Of a stretch of DNA of 19,610 nucleotides, positions 1-7,343 are shown in pieces; position 1 is the first letter of the stretch; every line of letters begins with the position of its first letter. The DNA is taken from NCBI GenBank assembly GCA_021199405.1, contig JAJQID010000080.1:1-19610 (forward strand), written 5' to 3'. Made by a program: the position numbers and the translations under genes. Under the pieces are notes generated by a model. That model had not been told where the DNA came from, did no database searches, and was given only the letters and a program-made list of their open reading frames with translations. The DNA comes from Lachnospiraceae bacterium. GTDB lineage: Bacteria; Bacillota; Clostridia; Lachnospirales; Lachnospiraceae.

Positions 1-1
1 C

Positions 2-700
2 TGGCGGGATTTTCTGGACATTGGCGAGGGAACCGTGAAAGTGGATGAGACTGAAGATGTGGACTGGATCAATAACTGGAAGCAGTATTTTCACCAGTTT
101 TACGTTGATGACATTCTGGTGATCCCGTCCTGGGAGAATGTGCCGCCGGAGGATGAAAATGGGCTGGTGCTGCATATTGACCCGGGCACGGCCTTTGGTA
201 CCGGGATGCATGAGACCACACAGCTGTGTATTCGCCAGCTCCGCAAATATATTACACCGGAGACAGAGCTTCTGGACGTGGGAACCGGCAGCGGAATTCT
301 GTCTATTTTGTCGCTGATATTCGGAGCAAAGCATGCGGTGGGAACGGATCTGGATCCCTGCGCGGTGGAGGCGGTGGCGCAGAATTGCCGTGACAATCAG
401 ATTCCGCCGGAGCGGTTTGAAATGTTCATCGGCAATATTATCACAGAAAAAGAAGTACAGGATCGGGTCGGGTATGATAGCTATGACATTGTGGTAGCCA
501 ATATTCTGGCGGATGTGCTGATTCCTCTGACCCCGGTGATTTTGAAACAGTTGAAAAAAGGTGGTTATTATATCACCTCCGGGATTATTGACGATAAGGA
601 ACAGACGGTGGTGGAGGCGGTGAAGGCTGCCGGGTTGACGGTGGTGGAAGTGACGCATCAGGGCGAGTGGGTCAGTGTGACAGCGAGAAAGGATTTCTGA
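2..700 (+). CDS. prmA: Ribosomal protein L11 methyltransferase PrmA (5'-truncated by window edge)
   Basis: SAM-dependent methyltransferase that trimethylates ribosomal protein L11 in the cytoplasm. The reading frame is open from base 2, so the gene begins outside the window; the GTG at 35 is only an internal valine codon. The visible 232 codons are the C-terminal part of a protein usually a little over 300 residues long. Diagnostic motifs are DPGTAFGTGMHETT, the SAM-binding glycine loop LLDVGTGSGILSI, and VVANILADVL, the PrmA version of the catalytic NPPY-like motif. The gene is followed by rsmE after 106 bp, a common pairing in Firmicutes. That gap has no clear promoter or terminator, so the two are probably co-transcribed (inference). 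Family assignment is secure. Confidence 0.95.
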   Translation, partial: WRDFLDIGEGTVKVDETEDVDWINNWKQYFHQFYVDDILVIPSWENVPPEDENGLVLHIDPGTAFGTGMHETTQLCIRQLRKYITPETELLDVGTGSGILSILSLIFGAKHAVGTDLDPCAVEAVAQNCRDNQIPPERFEMFIGNIITEKEVQDRVGYDSYDIVVANILADVLIPLTPVILKQLKKGGYYITSGIIDDKEQTVVEAVKAAGLTVVEVTHQGEWVSVTARKDF

Positions 701-806
701 CAGGAAGGCTTCAGGTTCGTGAAAATATGAAAATGGCTTCTGTAAATGGAACGAATACAGAGGTCAGCTTTGCAGGACAATGGTGAACAGAGGCAGAGGA
801 TGAGGA

Positions 807-1550
807 ATGTACCAGTTTTTTATAGACAGCTCGCAGATTTCAGAAGGACATGTGACCATCACAGGAAGTGACTATAATCACATAAAAAATGTGCTTCGCT
901 TAAAGCCGGGAGAGAAATTTTATGCGGCGCTGGAGGAAGAGGACCCCCGTAAGTATATCTGTACAGTGGAAAATTATATGGATCAGTCCGCAGATTGCCG
1001 GATCATTTCAGAGGAGACGGAGAGCCATGAGCTTCCCTGTTCCATTACCCTTTACCAGGGTCTGCCCAAGGCGGACAAGCTGGAATGGATTATCCAGAAG
1101 GCAGTGGAGCTGGGAGCAGACCGGATTGTACCGGTGTCCATGGAGCGCTCCATAGTAAAGCTTGACGAAAAAAAAGCAGACGCGAAGCTTGCACGCTGGC
1201 AGAATATTGCGCAGGCAGCTGCAAAACAGAGCAAGAGGGACGTAATTCCTGAAGTGGGACGGCCCCTTATTTTTCGGGAGGCGCTGGCGCAGGCAAAGAA
1301 GGATAAGGTGCGGCTCCTTCCCTATGAAAACGCCAGAGGGATGACCGCCACCAGAGAGCTTTTGAGAGCTGTTCAGCCGGGAGAGAGTGTGGCGGTTTTT
1401 ATCGGGCCTGAGGGCGGCTTTTCTCAAAAGGAAGTAGACATGGCGCTGGAGGCCGGATTTACGCCGATCACGTTGGGACATAGAATCCTGCGCACGGAGA
1501 CGGCGGCGGTGGCAGTGCTGGTGATGCTCTCGTATGAGCTGGAAGTGTGA
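807..1550 (+). CDS. rsmE: 16S rRNA (uracil(1498)-N3)-methyltransferase RsmE
   Basis: Methylates N3 of U1498 in 16S rRNA, acting on the assembled 30S subunit. The 247-residue length matches the family. An N-terminal PUA-like part (about residues 1-70, with the typical ...DYNHIKNVLRLKPGE... segment) is followed by a SPOUT domain. The C-terminal trefoil-knot motifs are clear: IGPEGGFSQKE and LGHRILRTETAA, which form the SAM pocket. The ATG at 807 follows an AGAGGA-type ribosome site by about 6 nt. It lies between prmA and a cysteine desulfurase, in a cluster devoted to ribosome and tRNA modification. No terminator is seen after it; the 73 bp before the next gene hold only AT-rich sequence and that gene's ribosome site. 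Confidence 0.95.
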   Translation: MYQFFIDSSQISEGHVTITGSDYNHIKNVLRLKPGEKFYAALEEEDPRKYICTVENYMDQSADCRIISEETESHELPCSITLYQGLPKADKLEWIIQKAVELGADRIVPVSMERSIVKLDEKKADAKLARWQNIAQAAAKQSKRDVIPEVGRPLIFREALAQAKKDKVRLLPYENARGMTATRELLRAVQPGESVAVFIGPEGGFSQKEVDMALEAGFTPITLGHRILRTETAAVAVLVMLSYELEV

Positions 1551-1623
1551 TGCACTTATCCATTCCCACACGAACCATTTGAAGCATATTATACAGTATA
1601 TTAACCCGGAGTGAGAAAAAGAC

Positions 1624-2778
1624 ATGGAAGTTTATCTGGACAATTCGGCTACCACCGCCTGCTTTCCCCAGGTGGCGGAGCTGATGACACATATCATGCG
1701 CGAGGAGTATGGCAATCCCTCCAGCATGCACAAAAAGGGGCTGCACGCGGAGCATTATATCAAGGAAGCGAAGGATACCCTTGCCAGAATATTGAAGGTA
1801 CAGCCGAAGGAAATTTATTTTACCTCCGGCGGGACGGAGAGCGATAACCTGGCGCTGATTGGCTGTGTTTCGGCCAACAGCAGGAGCGGCAGACACGTCA
1901 TCACCACAAAGATCGAGCATCCGGCCATACTGGAAACCTGCGCCTATCTGGAAAAGCAGGGAATCGAGGTCACCTATCTGCCGGTGGATGCTCACGGCGT
2001 GGTGAAGCTGGAAGCTCTGCGGGAGGCTATCCGTCCGGACACCATTCTTGTGTCCGTTATGCATACCAACAATGAGATCGGTTCTCTGGAACCCATCGCG
2101 GAAATCGGACAAATCATAAAGGAAAAAAATCCCCGCTGTCTCTTTCATGTGGATGCGGTGCAGGGTTTTGGTAAGGCCAGAATTTATCCGAAAAAAATGC
2201 ACATCGACCTGCTCAGTATCAGCGGCCACAAGATTCACGGACCCAAGGGCGTGGGTATGCTCTATATTGACGAGAGGGTCAGAATCGTTCCCATTATTTT
2301 TGGCGGCGGCCAGCAGAAAAATATGCGCTCCGGCACGGAGAATGTGCCAGGAATTGCCGGTATGGCTCTGGCGGCAAGGCTGCTCTATGACCGTCTGGAT
2401 GAAGAGGTGACTGCTCTCTATGAGCTGCGGCAATATTTCACGGAGGAGCTGGTGAAGATTCCGGATACTCAGGTCAACGGCTGCGAGGGAGGTGGGAGTG
2501 CGCCTCATGTGGTCAGCTACTCTGTCAGAGGAGTGCGCAGCGAGGTGCTGCTCCATGCGCTGGAGGATAAGGGGATTTATGTCTCCGCCGGCAGCGCCTG
2601 TGCCTCCAACCATCCTCAGACCTCAAAAACTCTGATGGCCATCGGGCTGGATAAATCTCTGTGGGATTCCACCATCCGCTTCAGTATGTCGGTGATGACC
2701 ACGAGAGAAGAGATTGACTATACGCTGAAAGTGCTGAGGGAGCTGATTCCGCTGCTGCGCAGGTACACGAGACGCTGA
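1624..2778 (+). CDS. Cysteine desulfurase (NifS/IscS family), probable sulfur donor for ThiI
   Basis: PLP-dependent enzyme that converts cysteine to alanine and carries the sulfur as a persulfide. The 384-residue length is normal for the family. It shows the N-terminal DNSATT block, the PLP lysine in SISGHKIHGPKG (Lys203), the GGGQ...RSGTEN block and the mobile-loop catalytic cysteine in SAGSACAS (Cys326). The ATG at 1624 has a GGAG upstream. thiI follows, and that ThiI has no rhodanese domain. In Bacillus subtilis the adjacent pair NifZ-ThiI works in exactly this way, with the dedicated desulfurase passing sulfur directly to ThiI, so a tRNA-thiolation role is inferred here. A general Fe-S cluster role cannot be excluded, although no iscU or sufU is visible nearby. 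Confidence 0.93.
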   Translation: MEVYLDNSATTACFPQVAELMTHIMREEYGNPSSMHKKGLHAEHYIKEAKDTLARILKVQPKEIYFTSGGTESDNLALIGCVSANSRSGRHVITTKIEHPAILETCAYLEKQGIEVTYLPVDAHGVVKLEALREAIRPDTILVSVMHTNNEIGSLEPIAEIGQIIKEKNPRCLFHVDAVQGFGKARIYPKKMHIDLLSISGHKIHGPKGVGMLYIDERVRIVPIIFGGGQQKNMRSGTENVPGIAGMALAARLLYDRLDEEVTALYELRQYFTEELVKIPDTQVNGCEGGGSAPHVVSYSVRGVRSEVLLHALEDKGIYVSAGSACASNHPQTSKTLMAIGLDKSLWDSTIRFSMSVMTTREEIDYTLKVLRELIPLLRRYTRR

Positions 2779-2816
2779 GGACCACAGGCTAATTTGCCTT
2801 TTGACAAAGAATTTCA

Positions 2817-2845
2817 ATGACAAATCCGGATGAACTTGTTATAAT
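2817..2845 (+). promoter_or_regulatory. Candidate sigma-A promoter for thiI
   Basis: ATGACA at 2817-2822 and TATAAT at 2840-2845 are separated by exactly 17 bp. The predicted start lies near 2852, inside the short repeat inserted at 2849. The -10 box is perfect and the -35 box has one mismatch. A TTGACA at 2801 has no -10 box at a usable distance. Confidence 0.55.
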
Positions 2846-2848
2846 AAC

Positions 2849-2890
2849 GTTACTATTTGCAGCTAACTGAAAGTGGCTGTGAATAGTAAC
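2849..2890. repeat. Short MITE-like element (42 bp) with 8-bp target-site duplication
   Basis: The element starts GTTACTATTTGCAGC and ends GCTGTGAATAGTAAC, so its ends are imperfect inverted repeats. The same ends bound the larger element at 4632-4835. It is flanked by the perfect 8-bp direct repeat ATAATAAC (2841-2848 and 2891-2898), as expected for a target-site duplication. The left copy overlaps the -10 box of the predicted thiI promoter, so the insertion lies at the transcription start. It would put a stem-loop at the 5' end of the mRNA. It has no coding capacity. Confidence 0.8.
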
Positions 2891-2977
2891 ATAATAACTC
2901 TGATAATGCCTGTAAAGCAGGTATGCTCATAGGAAAAAGAATGGGAAAAAGCTGCCCACAGTAACGGAGAAAAATAT

Positions 2978-4171
2978 ATGTTTACATCCTTTCTGATAAA
3001 ATACGGTGAAATCGGCGTCAAGGGCAAGAATCGTTACAGATTCGAGGACGCCCTGATTCAGCAGATCAAATATGCCCTGAAAAAATGCGAGGGCTCTTTT
3101 ATTGTCAGCAAGAACTCCGGCCGCATTTACGTGGAGGCGGAGACAGAGTTTGATTTTGATGAGGCAGTGGAGCATTTGCAGAGGGTGTTCGGCATCACTG
3201 CCATTTGTCCGGTGGTTCATATTAAGGACAACGGCGTGGAGGATCTGTGCGGCCATGTAGAAAATTATATGCGTCAGGTTTACGGAAATGAGGAAAAAAC
3301 CTTCAAGGTCCACGCCAGAAGAGCCAGGAAAAATTATCCCTTGAATTCACAGGAGCTTGACGCAAAGCTGGGGGAGGTGATTCTGGATGCCTTTCCCAAT
3401 ATGAAGGTGGATGTTCACAACCCGGAGGTCACGCTGAATGTGGAAATCCGGGAGAAAATTTACCTGTACAGTCAGGTCATTCCCGGAGCTATGGGTATGC
3501 CGGTGGGAACCGGCGGCAAGGCCATGCTGTTGTTGTCCGGTGGAATCGATTCCCCGGTGGCAGGTTATATGATTGCGAAGCGGGGCGTCAAGATTGACGC
3601 GGTATATTTTCATGCGCCGCCCTATACCAGCGAGCGGGCGCTGGAGAAGGTGGTGGACCTGGCAAAGATTGTAGCCCGCTATGCCGGACCGGTTTATCTG
3701 CATGTAATTAATTTTACTGATATTCAATTATATATTTATGAGAATTGCCCTCATGAGGAGCTGACGATCATCATGCGGCGATACATGATGAGGATCGCGG
3801 AGACCATTGCCAAAGAGACAGAGTGTCTGGGACTGGTCACGGGAGAGAGCATCGGTCAGGTGGCCAGTCAGACCATGTCATCGCTGTTGTGCACCAATGA
3901 GGTGTGTACCCTGCCGGTGTACAGGCCGTTGATTGCTTTTGACAAAGAGGATATTGTGACTCTTGCCAAAAGGATCGACACCTACGAAACTTCCATTCTG
4001 CCCTACGAGGATTGCTGTACGATTTTTGTGGCGAAGCATCCGGTGACCAAACCCAATCTGGGAATCATCAAAAAGCATGAGCGTCATCTGGAGGAAAAGA
4101 TGGACGAGCTGGTGCGGACGGCCCTGGAGACGAAGCAGCTGATTATCGCAGCGGAGGAACAGGGAATATAA
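2978..4171 (+). CDS. thiI: tRNA 4-thiouridine synthase ThiI (rhodanese-less form)
   Basis: Makes 4-thiouridine at position 8 of tRNA: it adenylates U8 and then inserts sulfur from a persulfide. It has an N-terminal ferredoxin-like and THUMP region (about residues 1-165) and then a PP-loop ATP-pyrophosphatase domain with the signature LLLSGGIDSPVAGYM (SGGIDS at 187-192). A conserved cysteine pair follows in LPYEDCCTIF (Cys346/Cys347), which includes the position of the catalytic cysteine of E. coli ThiI. At 397 residues it lacks the C-terminal rhodanese domain of the E. coli enzyme and should need a partner desulfurase, which is encoded just upstream. The ATG at 2978 follows CGGAGA by 7 nt. 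Whether it also feeds thiazole synthesis cannot be told from the sequence. Confidence 0.96.
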   Translation: MFTSFLIKYGEIGVKGKNRYRFEDALIQQIKYALKKCEGSFIVSKNSGRIYVEAETEFDFDEAVEHLQRVFGITAICPVVHIKDNGVEDLCGHVENYMRQVYGNEEKTFKVHARRARKNYPLNSQELDAKLGEVILDAFPNMKVDVHNPEVTLNVEIREKIYLYSQVIPGAMGMPVGTGGKAMLLLSGGIDSPVAGYMIAKRGVKIDAVYFHAPPYTSERALEKVVDLAKIVARYAGPVYLHVINFTDIQLYIYENCPHEELTIIMRRYMMRIAETIAKETECLGLVTGESIGQVASQTMSSLLCTNEVCTLPVYRPLIAFDKEDIVTLAKRIDTYETSILPYEDCCTIFVAKHPVTKPNLGIIKKHERHLEEKMDELVRTALETKQLIIAAEEQGI

Positions 4172-4191
4172 ATGTCCCGCTGAAATAAAGA

Positions 4192-4220
4192 AAAGGCTCC
4201 GGATGTGTCTCGGGGCCTTT
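4192..4220. terminator. Bidirectional intrinsic terminator between thiI and the HPr-like gene
   Basis: A 10-bp stem (AAAGGCTCCG / CGGGGCCTTT, one G-U pair) with a 9-nt loop lies between two convergent genes. Read on the - strand the stem is followed by a run rich in T (TTTTCTTTATTT), so it is strongest as terminator of the HPr-like gene. On the + strand the T tract is short. Confidence 0.7.
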
Positions 4221-4246
4221 CAGTCTTATGTACCTGAACAGTATCT

Positions 4247-4480
4247 CTACTTTACGATATAGGGCGCAAGCGCTTCCATCAGCTCGTCAATATCCTCGTC
4301 TGCGTGGATGTTCAGAGTGATGCTTCTGGACAGGTCCAGACTGAAGATGCCCATAATGGATTTTGCGTCAATGACGTATCTTCCGGATACAAGATCGAAG
4401 TCATAATCGTATCTGGTGACAGTGTTGACAAAGGACTTTACCTTGTCGATGGAGTTCAGAGAAATCTCAACCTGTGTCAT
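4247..4480 (-). CDS. HPr-like phosphocarrier-family protein without the catalytic histidine (Crh-like)
   Basis: A 77-residue protein with the size and pattern of HPr, the phosphocarrier of the PTS sugar system. The core SGRYVIDAKSIMGIFSL aligns with the HPr region around Ser46 (here Ser41, in KSIMGI), the residue phosphorylated by HPr kinase. The N-terminal segment, where HPr has GxHARPA with His15, instead reads LNSIDKVKSF, so phosphotransfer is not expected. This is the pattern of B. subtilis Crh, which lacks His15 but keeps Ser46 and serves as a CcpA cofactor; a regulatory role is an inference. The ATG at 4480 is chosen because AAAGGAGG lies 12 nt upstream and it matches HPr length. A start at 4537 would add 19 residues unlike HPr. 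The gene has its own promoter and a terminator at 4192-4220. Confidence 0.8.
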   Translation of the reverse strand: MTQVEISLNSIDKVKSFVNTVTRYDYDFDLVSGRYVIDAKSIMGIFSLDLSRSITLNIHADEDIDELMEALAPYIVK

Positions 4481-4532
4481 GGTGTTGGACAGCCTCCTTT
4501 CTGTGATTTGATAGGGAACGAATGAAAATAGC

Positions 4533-4558
4533 AGCATTCCGGCATAAGCCGGATGGCT
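4533..4558 (-). other. Hairpin in the leader of the HPr-like gene
   Basis: Arms AGCCATCCGGC and GCCGGAATGCT (9 of 11 pairs, - strand) enclose a TTAT loop. It starts about 10 nt after the predicted transcription start and is followed by GCTATTTTCATT. The T run is weak, so it may be a leader structure rather than a terminator. Confidence 0.4.
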
Positions 4559-4572
4559 GTTCCCTCTTTCTC

Positions 4573-4601
4573 ATCGTAAGGGAAGTTGTATGAAAAGTCA
4601 A
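4573..4601 (-). promoter_or_regulatory. Candidate sigma-A promoter for the HPr-like gene
   Basis: On the - strand TTGACT (4601-4596) and TACGAT (4578-4573) are 17 bp apart. The predicted start is near 4566, giving a leader of about 85 nt. Confidence 0.55.
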
Positions 4602-4631
4602 TGGGATTTTTGTAAAAATAATGTGTGTAAA

Positions 4632-4835
4632 GTTACTATTCACAGCCGCTTCCCCTCACATGCGCAAAAGCGTCCAGCAAGCTGTCCGGCGCGGTAAAGG
4701 ACACCGCTCATTTTTTTGCTTATGTGGGGGAAGTGACTGATTCTCATCCAACTTGAGAGATATAATCAGCCTCTTACAAGCAAACTACGCTTGACGAGTC
4801 TGTTTATATCTCTCAAGTCGGCTGTGAATAGTAAC
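4632..4835. mobile_element. Composite MITE-like element (204 bp) with perfect 16-bp inverted ends and 8-bp TSD
   Basis: Perfect terminal inverted repeats GTTACTATTCACAGCC (4632-4647) and GGCTGTGAATAGTAAC (4820-4835) are flanked by a perfect 8-bp direct repeat TGTGTAAA (4624-4631 and 4836-4843). There is no ORF of note inside. The interior holds two independent hairpins. Hairpin A pairs 4649-4669 with 4714-4733 and matches, in reverse orientation, the repeat at 9413-9523. Hairpin B pairs ACTTGAGAGATATAA (4751-4765) perfectly with 4804-4818 and has a nested CAAGC/GCTTG stem. The element fills most of the 383-bp space between the HPr-like gene and mtaB and ends just upstream of the mtaB ribosome site. 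A non-autonomous element moved in trans is the best reading. Confidence 0.85.
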
Positions 4836-4863
4836 TGTGTAAATAAAATCAGGAGGAACCTGT

Positions 4864-6444
4864 ATGAGAGCTGCCTTGCACAATCTTGGCTGTAAGGTCA
4901 ATGCCTACGAACTGGATATTATGCGGCAGAAGCTGGAGGAGAAGGGGTACACTATTGTGCCCTTTGACCTGCAGGCTGATATTTATATTGTGAATACCTG
5001 CACGGTGACCAACATCGCGGATCAGAAAAGCCGCCAGATGCTTCATCAGGCCAAAAAGAGGAATCCCGCGGCGGTGGTGGTGGCTGTTGGCTGCTATGTG
5101 CAGACCGGCACAGAGCAGGTCTTAAAGGATGAGGGTGTGGATCTGGTCATCGGCAACAACAAAAAAAGTCAGGTGACGGAGCTGATCGAGGCATTTCTGA
5201 AAGAAAAGGCGGACAGAGAGAAGCTCCGGGGCGAGGATGCTTTTCAGAACGTGGAAGATGCTCAAAGCGAGGAAAGCTGTCAGACCGTGGAAGCCCCTCA
5301 AAGTGAGGAAAGCTGCCAGGCCGGAGAAATCTCTCAAAGTGAGGAGAGACGCCTGAACGTAAGGAAGTCCAAAACTTTGGGAGGAGAGAGTTTAACGGAT
5401 ATCGGCCGCATCTATGAATATGAAAAAATGTCCCTGCAGCGAACCTCGGAGCACACCAGAGCCTACATCAAAATTCAGGATGGCTGCAACCAGTTCTGCA
5501 GCTATTGTGTCATTCCCTATGCCAGAGGCCGGGTGCGCAGCAGGCATTATGAGGATATTTTACAGGAGGTCAGAAGGCTTGCAGCTGCCGGATATCAGGA
5601 GATTGTGCTGACCGGGATCCACATCAGCTCCTACGGCATTGATTTTGAGGATGAACCATGGGAGAGGGGGGAGTGTGTGGATCGGCCCCAGTCAGAGGAA
5701 CGGCATGATTATTCCGGCGCGGGGAAGCTTGTAGATATGGTGGAGCGGCTGGCGAAGGAAAGCGGGATCAAACGCATCCGTCTGGGTTCTCTGGAACCCA
5801 GGATTATCACGAAGGAGACAGCCGGGAGGCTGGCCGCCATCCCGCAGCTGTGCCCTCATTTTCACTTATCCCTGCAAAGCGGCTGTGACGAGACTCTGAG
5901 ACGTATGAACAGACATTATACTACCGCGGACTTTGCGGAAAGTGTGGTATGCTTAAGAGAAGCCTTTGATCAGCCTGCTATTACCACGGACGTGATTGTG
6001 GGCTTTCCACGGGAGAAGGAGGAGGAATTTTCTCAAACCGTTGATTTTCTGGAGGAAATTTCTCTTTACGAGATGCATATTTTCAAGTATTCTGTGAGAA
6101 AGGGAACTGTGGCGGCGGCCATGAAGGGGCAGGTCGCGGACGGGGTGAAGGCGCGGCGAAGCGACGTGCTTCTGGATATGACGGAAAGGAAATCTGAGGA
6201 GTATCGCAGAGGCTGGATCGGTCGTCAGGCGGAGGTCCTTTTTGAGGAGGAAAAAGAAATCAACGGCACAAAATACTGGATCGGGCATACGAGAGAGTAT
6301 GTAAAGGCGGCACTGGAGAGCCGGGGCAATCTGGCAAACACACTTCTGACATGCGAAGTGAAAGGAATGCTGACGGAGGAAATTGTAGAATGTCGGGAGG
6401 TTTATGAAAATGGGACAGGTAGAAAACTGCATGGGACAAAATGA
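4864..6444 (+). CDS. mtaB: tRNA (N6-L-threonylcarbamoyladenosine(37)-C2)-methylthiotransferase MtaB
   Basis: Radical-SAM methylthiotransferase that converts t6A37 to ms2t6A37 in tRNAs reading ANN codons. The N-terminal MTTase domain has the three auxiliary-cluster cysteines in NLGCKVN (Cys10), NTCTVTN (Cys46) and VAVGCYVQ (Cys77). The radical-SAM CxxxCxxC is GCNQFCSYC (Cys208, 212, 215). A C-terminal TRAM-like region begins near RRGWIGRQAEVLF. KVN near the N terminus and overall similarity to YqeV favour MtaB over MiaB or RimO. At 526 residues it is clearly longer than the usual 430-450. The surplus comes from a linker of about 60 residues after the MTTase domain, containing a tandem repeat (residues 127-162), and from a smaller insert around residues 265-285. 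The ATG at 4864 follows AGGAGG by 7 nt. Confidence 0.93.
   Translation: MRAALHNLGCKVNAYELDIMRQKLEEKGYTIVPFDLQADIYIVNTCTVTNIADQKSRQMLHQAKKRNPAAVVVAVGCYVQTGTEQVLKDEGVDLVIGNNKKSQVTELIEAFLKEKADREKLRGEDAFQNVEDAQSEESCQTVEAPQSEESCQAGEISQSEERRLNVRKSKTLGGESLTDIGRIYEYEKMSLQRTSEHTRAYIKIQDGCNQFCSYCVIPYARGRVRSRHYEDILQEVRRLAAAGYQEIVLTGIHISSYGIDFEDEPWERGECVDRPQSEERHDYSGAGKLVDMVERLAKESGIKRIRLGSLEPRIITKETAGRLAAIPQLCPHFHLSLQSGCDETLRRMNRHYTTADFAESVVCLREAFDQPAITTDVIVGFPREKEEEFSQTVDFLEEISLYEMHIFKYSVRKGTVAAAMKGQVADGVKARRSDVLLDMTERKSEEYRRGWIGRQAEVLFEEEKEINGTKYWIGHTREYVKAALESRGNLANTLLTCEVKGMLTEEIVECREVYENGTGRKLHGTK
5242..5349 (+). repeat. Three 36-bp in-frame tandem repeats inside mtaB
   Basis: Three 12-residue units, FQNVEDAQSEES, CQTVEAPQSEES and CQAGEISQSEER, repeat with an exact 36-bp period (CTCAAAG begins at 5261, 5297 and 5333). 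They form an acidic, Ser/Gln-rich, probably disordered linker. A fourth PQSEER occurs at residues 275-280 in the second insert (5686-5703), using different codons. Confidence 0.85.
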
Positions 6445-7255
6445 GAATCCTCTGGAAACGATCATCCGGGACGGCGGCATGATGAATATTTTCCGCTCTA
6501 TCGGGTGCATTGGCGACAGTCTTACCAGCGGAGAGTTTGAGTGCATTGGCCCGGACGGAGAAAAGGTCTGGTGGGACTGCTATGAATATTCCTGGGGAAA
6601 ACAGATGGAACGGATCACGGGAATACAGATGACCAATTTTTCCAGAGGAGGGCTGACGGCTTACCAGCTGTACAGGGAAGCTGACGCAGGCACAAGCCCT
6701 GTGGGAAATCTGAATCATCTGTTCGATGCAGACAACGCAAAACAGGGCTATATCATCGCGCTTGGGGTCAACGATGTGGGCTGGACGAATACGCTGAATG
6801 CCATATATGATGGTCAGGTTGGCAACCCGGAGACAGACATTGACCCGGAAAATTATGAAAATAACGCCCCCACCTTTGTCGGGTGGTACGCCAAAATTAT
6901 TCAGCGCCTGCAGACTATCCAGCCGGACGCCAGATTCTTTCTGCTGACCATGCCCACTGATTTTGGAAGCGAGGAGTTCTGCAGCGTCATTGAGGGAATC
7001 GCAGAGAGGCTGAAGAACTGCTATGTGGTGGATTTATTTCACTACGCGCCGCCCTACGATCAGGATTTTCAGGAAAAATACTATGATGGAGGCCATATGA
7101 ACGCACTGGGGTATCTGCTGTCTGCCCATTACATTATGACCTATATTGACTGGATCATCCGGCACAATATCATGGACTTTCGGGATGTACAGTATATTGG
7201 AACGGATAAGCGGCCGTCGAGAGAGGGGAGCGTTGGGATCACGGAGCTGTTATAA
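6404..7255 (+). CDS. SGNH/GDSL-type hydrolase
   Basis: Predicted serine esterase or lipase-like hydrolase; substrate unknown. The four SGNH blocks are present: IGDSLTSGEF (Ser39), NFSRGGLTA (oxyanion Gly), LGVNDVG (Asn123) and DGGHMNALGY (Asp228, His231). No signal peptide or membrane segment is seen, so it is probably cytoplasmic. The 283-residue ORF overlaps the mtaB 3' end by 41 bp, implying translational coupling. Two starts are possible: ATG 6404 lies only 3 nt after GGGAGG, while ATG 6410 is 9 nt from it and may be the real one. The first 25 or so residues precede the conserved core. A strong terminator follows the stop codon. Confidence 0.85.
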   Translation: MKMGQVENCMGQNENPLETIIRDGGMMNIFRSIGCIGDSLTSGEFECIGPDGEKVWWDCYEYSWGKQMERITGIQMTNFSRGGLTAYQLYREADAGTSPVGNLNHLFDADNAKQGYIIALGVNDVGWTNTLNAIYDGQVGNPETDIDPENYENNAPTFVGWYAKIIQRLQTIQPDARFFLLTMPTDFGSEEFCSVIEGIAERLKNCYVVDLFHYAPPYDQDFQEKYYDGGHMNALGYLLSAHYIMTYIDWIIRHNIMDFRDVQYIGTDKRPSREGSVGITELL

Positions 7256-7283
7256 CAGTTGAAAATCAGTAGTTCATAGCCGG

Positions 7284-7316
7284 AGAGGGCGGAAATACCG
7301 CCCTCTTGCTTTTAAT
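7284..7316 (+). terminator. Intrinsic terminator after the SGNH hydrolase
   Basis: A perfect 9-bp stem AGAGGGCGG / CCGCCCTCT with a 5-nt AAATA loop is followed by TGCTTTTAATATT. It ends the mtaB-hydrolase transcription unit. The reverse strand lacks a T tract. Confidence 0.85.
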
Positions 7317-7343
7317 ATTGGTTTTAATGGAATTTTTATAGAT

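Noticed and set aside
727..786. A 19-codon ORF between prmA and rsmE.
   Set aside because: No clear ribosome site and no recognisable sequence; ORFs this short arise easily by chance.
1468..2613. A 381-codon open frame on the - strand opposite the cysteine desulfurase and the rsmE end.
   Set aside because: It lies antisense to two genes with clear motifs, has no recognisable domain and arises from GC-rich third positions of the desulfurase.
2787..2805. AGGC-loop-GCCTTTT after the desulfurase gene as a terminator.
   Set aside because: The stem is only 4 bp, too weak to call.
2941..2964. A 7-codon mini-ORF in the thiI leader, as a possible leader peptide.
   Set aside because: No attenuator hairpin with a T tract follows it and its codons show no regulatory run.
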